DNA from: Membranipora membranacea
Taxonomy: Eukaryota > Bryozoa > Gymnolaemata > Cheilostomatida > Membraniporidae
Length of the DNA stretch: 64,000 bases
Reading direction: 5' to 3'
Assembly: GCA_914767715.1 (NCBI GenBank)
Contig: OU612073.1
Location: 13,764,001-13,828,000 of the forward strand
Shown here: positions 61,590-64,000 of the stretch, in pieces
Layout: the number at the start of each line of letters is the position of its first letter
Numbering within the stretch: position 1 is the stretch's first letter
Program-made: the position numbers and the translations under genes
Notes under the pieces: generated by a model
Told to the model about the DNA's origin: nothing
The model's database searches: none
Seen by the model: only the letters and a program-made list of their open reading frames with translations

Positions 61590-61865
61590 GGCACAGGTAC
61601 CTGGCCATAGGCCCATAATGCCATGGTTAACAACTTGGTAGAAATTTGTACTTTAGGTAGAGGGCTGCCCCACTGCCCCAGTTCTAGTTGTGTATATGGG
61701 GCTCAGGACAAGTGCCCACGATTCCTTGACAAAATGCCATGGTCAAAATGCCATTGGGACAAAATGCCAGTGAGTATTATGCCGTCGCCATTATGTCAGG
61801 GCCATAATCCCATAGGTGAAAACACCAATGGCATTTTTACCATGGCATTATGATCGGGTACCGCA
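61590..61865. repeat. ATGCCAT-rich element with imperfect terminal inverted repeats
   Basis: GGTACC...CATAATGCCATGGT at the left is mirrored by ACCATGGCATTATG...GGTACC at the right. Several AATGCCAT and ATGGCAT motifs lie between. No coding content. Confidence 0.6.
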
Positions 61866-63119
61866 TGGAATCACCGGCAGGAACAGAAACTATCCGAATG
61901 TAATAAAACTCTACCTTCCCTTCAAACACAGGGAGTGTTAATGCCACCGCTGTGGGACTATTTGTTTTTGTTCCAAAATCAAATAAAGTATCTCTTTTAC
62001 AAACATGGAGAACTACAAGATCAAATCTAGCAAACCAAATAAGAGAGGAGCCTTGACCATGTTACAGCGTCTCTTTATCACACAGAGATGTAGGCTCTTT
62101 ATCTGATCCTGACCAGATACCAATGCTTTTTGTCACTGCACTCTTCACAAAGTAGAATAAATTACTCCCTTGCAGCCATAGATCACTTTGTCAAAATGTC
62201 AATTATAGTGAAGGTCTCATTGAGTCGTATATAACTGTGACACATGGATTATTCCAAGAACAACAAATTTAGCTTTGGTAAGCACCATTCTAATGAACAA
62301 CAATACTAATCTTGGCCTAATTTGTCCAAAATGTAATAGCATAATGTTTTTAGTCATTACAGCAGCATCACAAAAGAATGGGAACACTCCATCAATACTT
62401 TAGGATTTTTCCAATTCAGAATTTACCCTAACCCTGATGTTACAAAATATTAAGCTGTTCTGAATGGCACTAAACAGGCACTGGCAACGGGTGAGGTAAG
62501 ACATGTGGCAGGTGCTGTATGGGATATGTCTTGCCGCGCTCAAGGCCTATACAGCACTGCTGTTGGTGCTGTAGAGGCCGCATGAATGATGTAAGGCATG
62601 TCCCATACAGACATTCAACGTGTCCCACAACATCCAAGTGTTGGATTTGACAAAGAACCTAAAAATATGTCTAAGCACACAACATGGGTTGCGCCAACAA
62701 ACCCTCTGCAATCTTTTTTTCCATAAAACTAGCAACTTCCCATACACAGGGCTAATATTTTAAAAGTCGTTTACAAAGATGATTTTCGATTATCAATAAA
62801 AGTATCTATAAAAAGAATTTAAATGGAGGTCCCACCCTTTAGCAGAATGCCCTAGTGTCCCTCTGGCACCCTCCACACGTTCCACGACCTGCTGCCTTTA
62901 GAAAACTGCCAACTGCAACAAAATTTACACTTTTCCATCAATAATAGTTGGTAGTCCTGTCCATACAGAGCTTTTCTTTAATAACTTTTTCAGAGGCAGA
63001 GGCTATTTGTTATGAAGGCTCGAAAAATATATGACCGTATAATAAATAATCTTACCTGATATGTGACCCCTCCCCCCACTGCCCACCGTGCCAAAACCAT
63101 AAACTTAATAATAAACCTG

Positions 63120-63535
63120 GACATGAAGCATTAGCATTGAGGCATTTAATTGTGGGCAACGTAACGACATTATCAGGTGTAGAAGCAATGATGCTATCAT
63201 TGATTCTCTGTCTACAATACAGGTTTTTGTCGATAACTCGACAATTTTGATCACATTTTGAGTTTGGAAATTACGATAGGTTTAGCAGCTTGTCCTGATC
63301 ATTTTGATACTGGTTTTAGGCAAAAAATTTTGAGGAAGAAATGACATCAAGTCGATAACAATGCTGCTGATTGTAAAGCGATTTTCAAATTAAAGATCCG
63401 ATCAAAATTGATCGAGTTATTGACAAAAAACCTTGATTATAGACAGTAAGTCAATGATAGCAATAGCATCAATGCTTCTACACCTTCAAATTTTGCTAGG
63501 TCGTTCCACAATTAAGTGCCTCACTTCAGCTGTAT
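63120..63535. mobile_element. ~415-bp TIR element
   Basis: The left arm (about 63120-63251) and right arm (about 63401-63535) are inverted copies. They share GAGGC(A)xTTAATTGTGG, GGTGTAGAAGCA, ATCATTGA and GATCAATTTTGATC-like blocks. A related terminus is at about 55944-55990. No transposase ORF. Confidence 0.75.
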
Positions 63536-64000
63536 ATGATGTCCTGTCTAGGTTTATTATTGAGTCCATGGCCCAAACCCTTGAATAATACCATATCATA
63601 TTGTGACATGTACATGGAGTTGTGCCTTCAGTGCAAAGTAGGATATAACTCCAAAACTGATACCAAGTCCGAAACATCAATAAATGCAGGTAATATATAC
63701 TATCAGGATAGGACGTATAGTAATGCATTCTGCGCATGCTCAGCTCTGGGCATGAGCTGATCTACATGCCCAGTCAGATCACGAGAGTCAGTATGATAGT
63801 AATGTGAGTGCTAGCTATTGAGAATGACAGCCTAAAAATGAATTCGAGTACACATGCTACAAACTATATGGTTATTTATTACAACAATTACAAGGACTAG
63901 GAGTAACTCCTTAGTTGTCAGTTTATAAGATCCTAAGTTCCTGACTATAAGAGTAAATACAACATATGCCCATCTAGTGTCTTGATGTAGATGAGTACAA

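Overview
The window looks like a nuclear segment of an animal genome, most likely a marine invertebrate. A mollusc or other lophotrochozoan is plausible, but the sequence does not prove it. The evidence is AT-rich DNA, genes split into many short exons with GT..AG introns, CR1/Jockey-like LINE fragments, a BEL/Pao-type gag-pol, several tRNA-derived SINEs and many terminal-inverted-repeat (TIR) or foldback elements. There are no bacterial operons, rRNA genes, CRISPR arrays or intact canonical tRNA genes.

Layout. 1-2063 is non-coding. 2064-6702 is a tandem array with a 404-bp period in which 12 tRNA-Ile-like SINE segments alternate with 11 spacers. 7314-20062 (+) is the main gene, reconstructed here as 15 exons whose phases agree throughout (4119 nt, 1372 codons plus stop). 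It encodes leucine-rich repeats, a Roc GTPase, COR, a proline-rich linker and a complete caspase catalytic domain. Its introns carry several foldback and SINE elements. 20063-24004 is non-coding. 24005-31050 is a retrotransposon and repeat block: a decayed BEL/Pao gag-pol (minus strand), a separate young LTR element with 431-bp LTRs and an ATAC target duplication, a 155-bp x3 tandem repeat, and a 130-bp copy of the BEL 3' end.

32855-58170 holds three copies of a fukutin/FKRP-like LicD-family gene. Copy A (+, 32855-39751, 12 exons, 721 aa) is open throughout. Copy B (+, 42115-48427, 11 exons) keeps every splice site but has an in-frame stop upstream of the catalytic exon. Copy C (minus, 58170-51056) lies tail-to-tail with B, has several stops and frameshifts, and has lost exons 2-4 next to a LINE insertion. 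58171-64000 is non-coding with small TIR elements.

Biology. The most unusual object is the LRR-Roc-COR-caspase protein. It puts a leucine-rich sensor, a GTPase switch and a cysteine protease in one chain, an arrangement that resembles a one-polypeptide NLR/apoptosome-like device. That function is inferred; the domain order is read from the exons. The LicD-like genes are predicted Golgi type II membrane enzymes that transfer a phospho-sugar or sugar-alcohol phosphate, and they seem to be evolving by duplication and decay.
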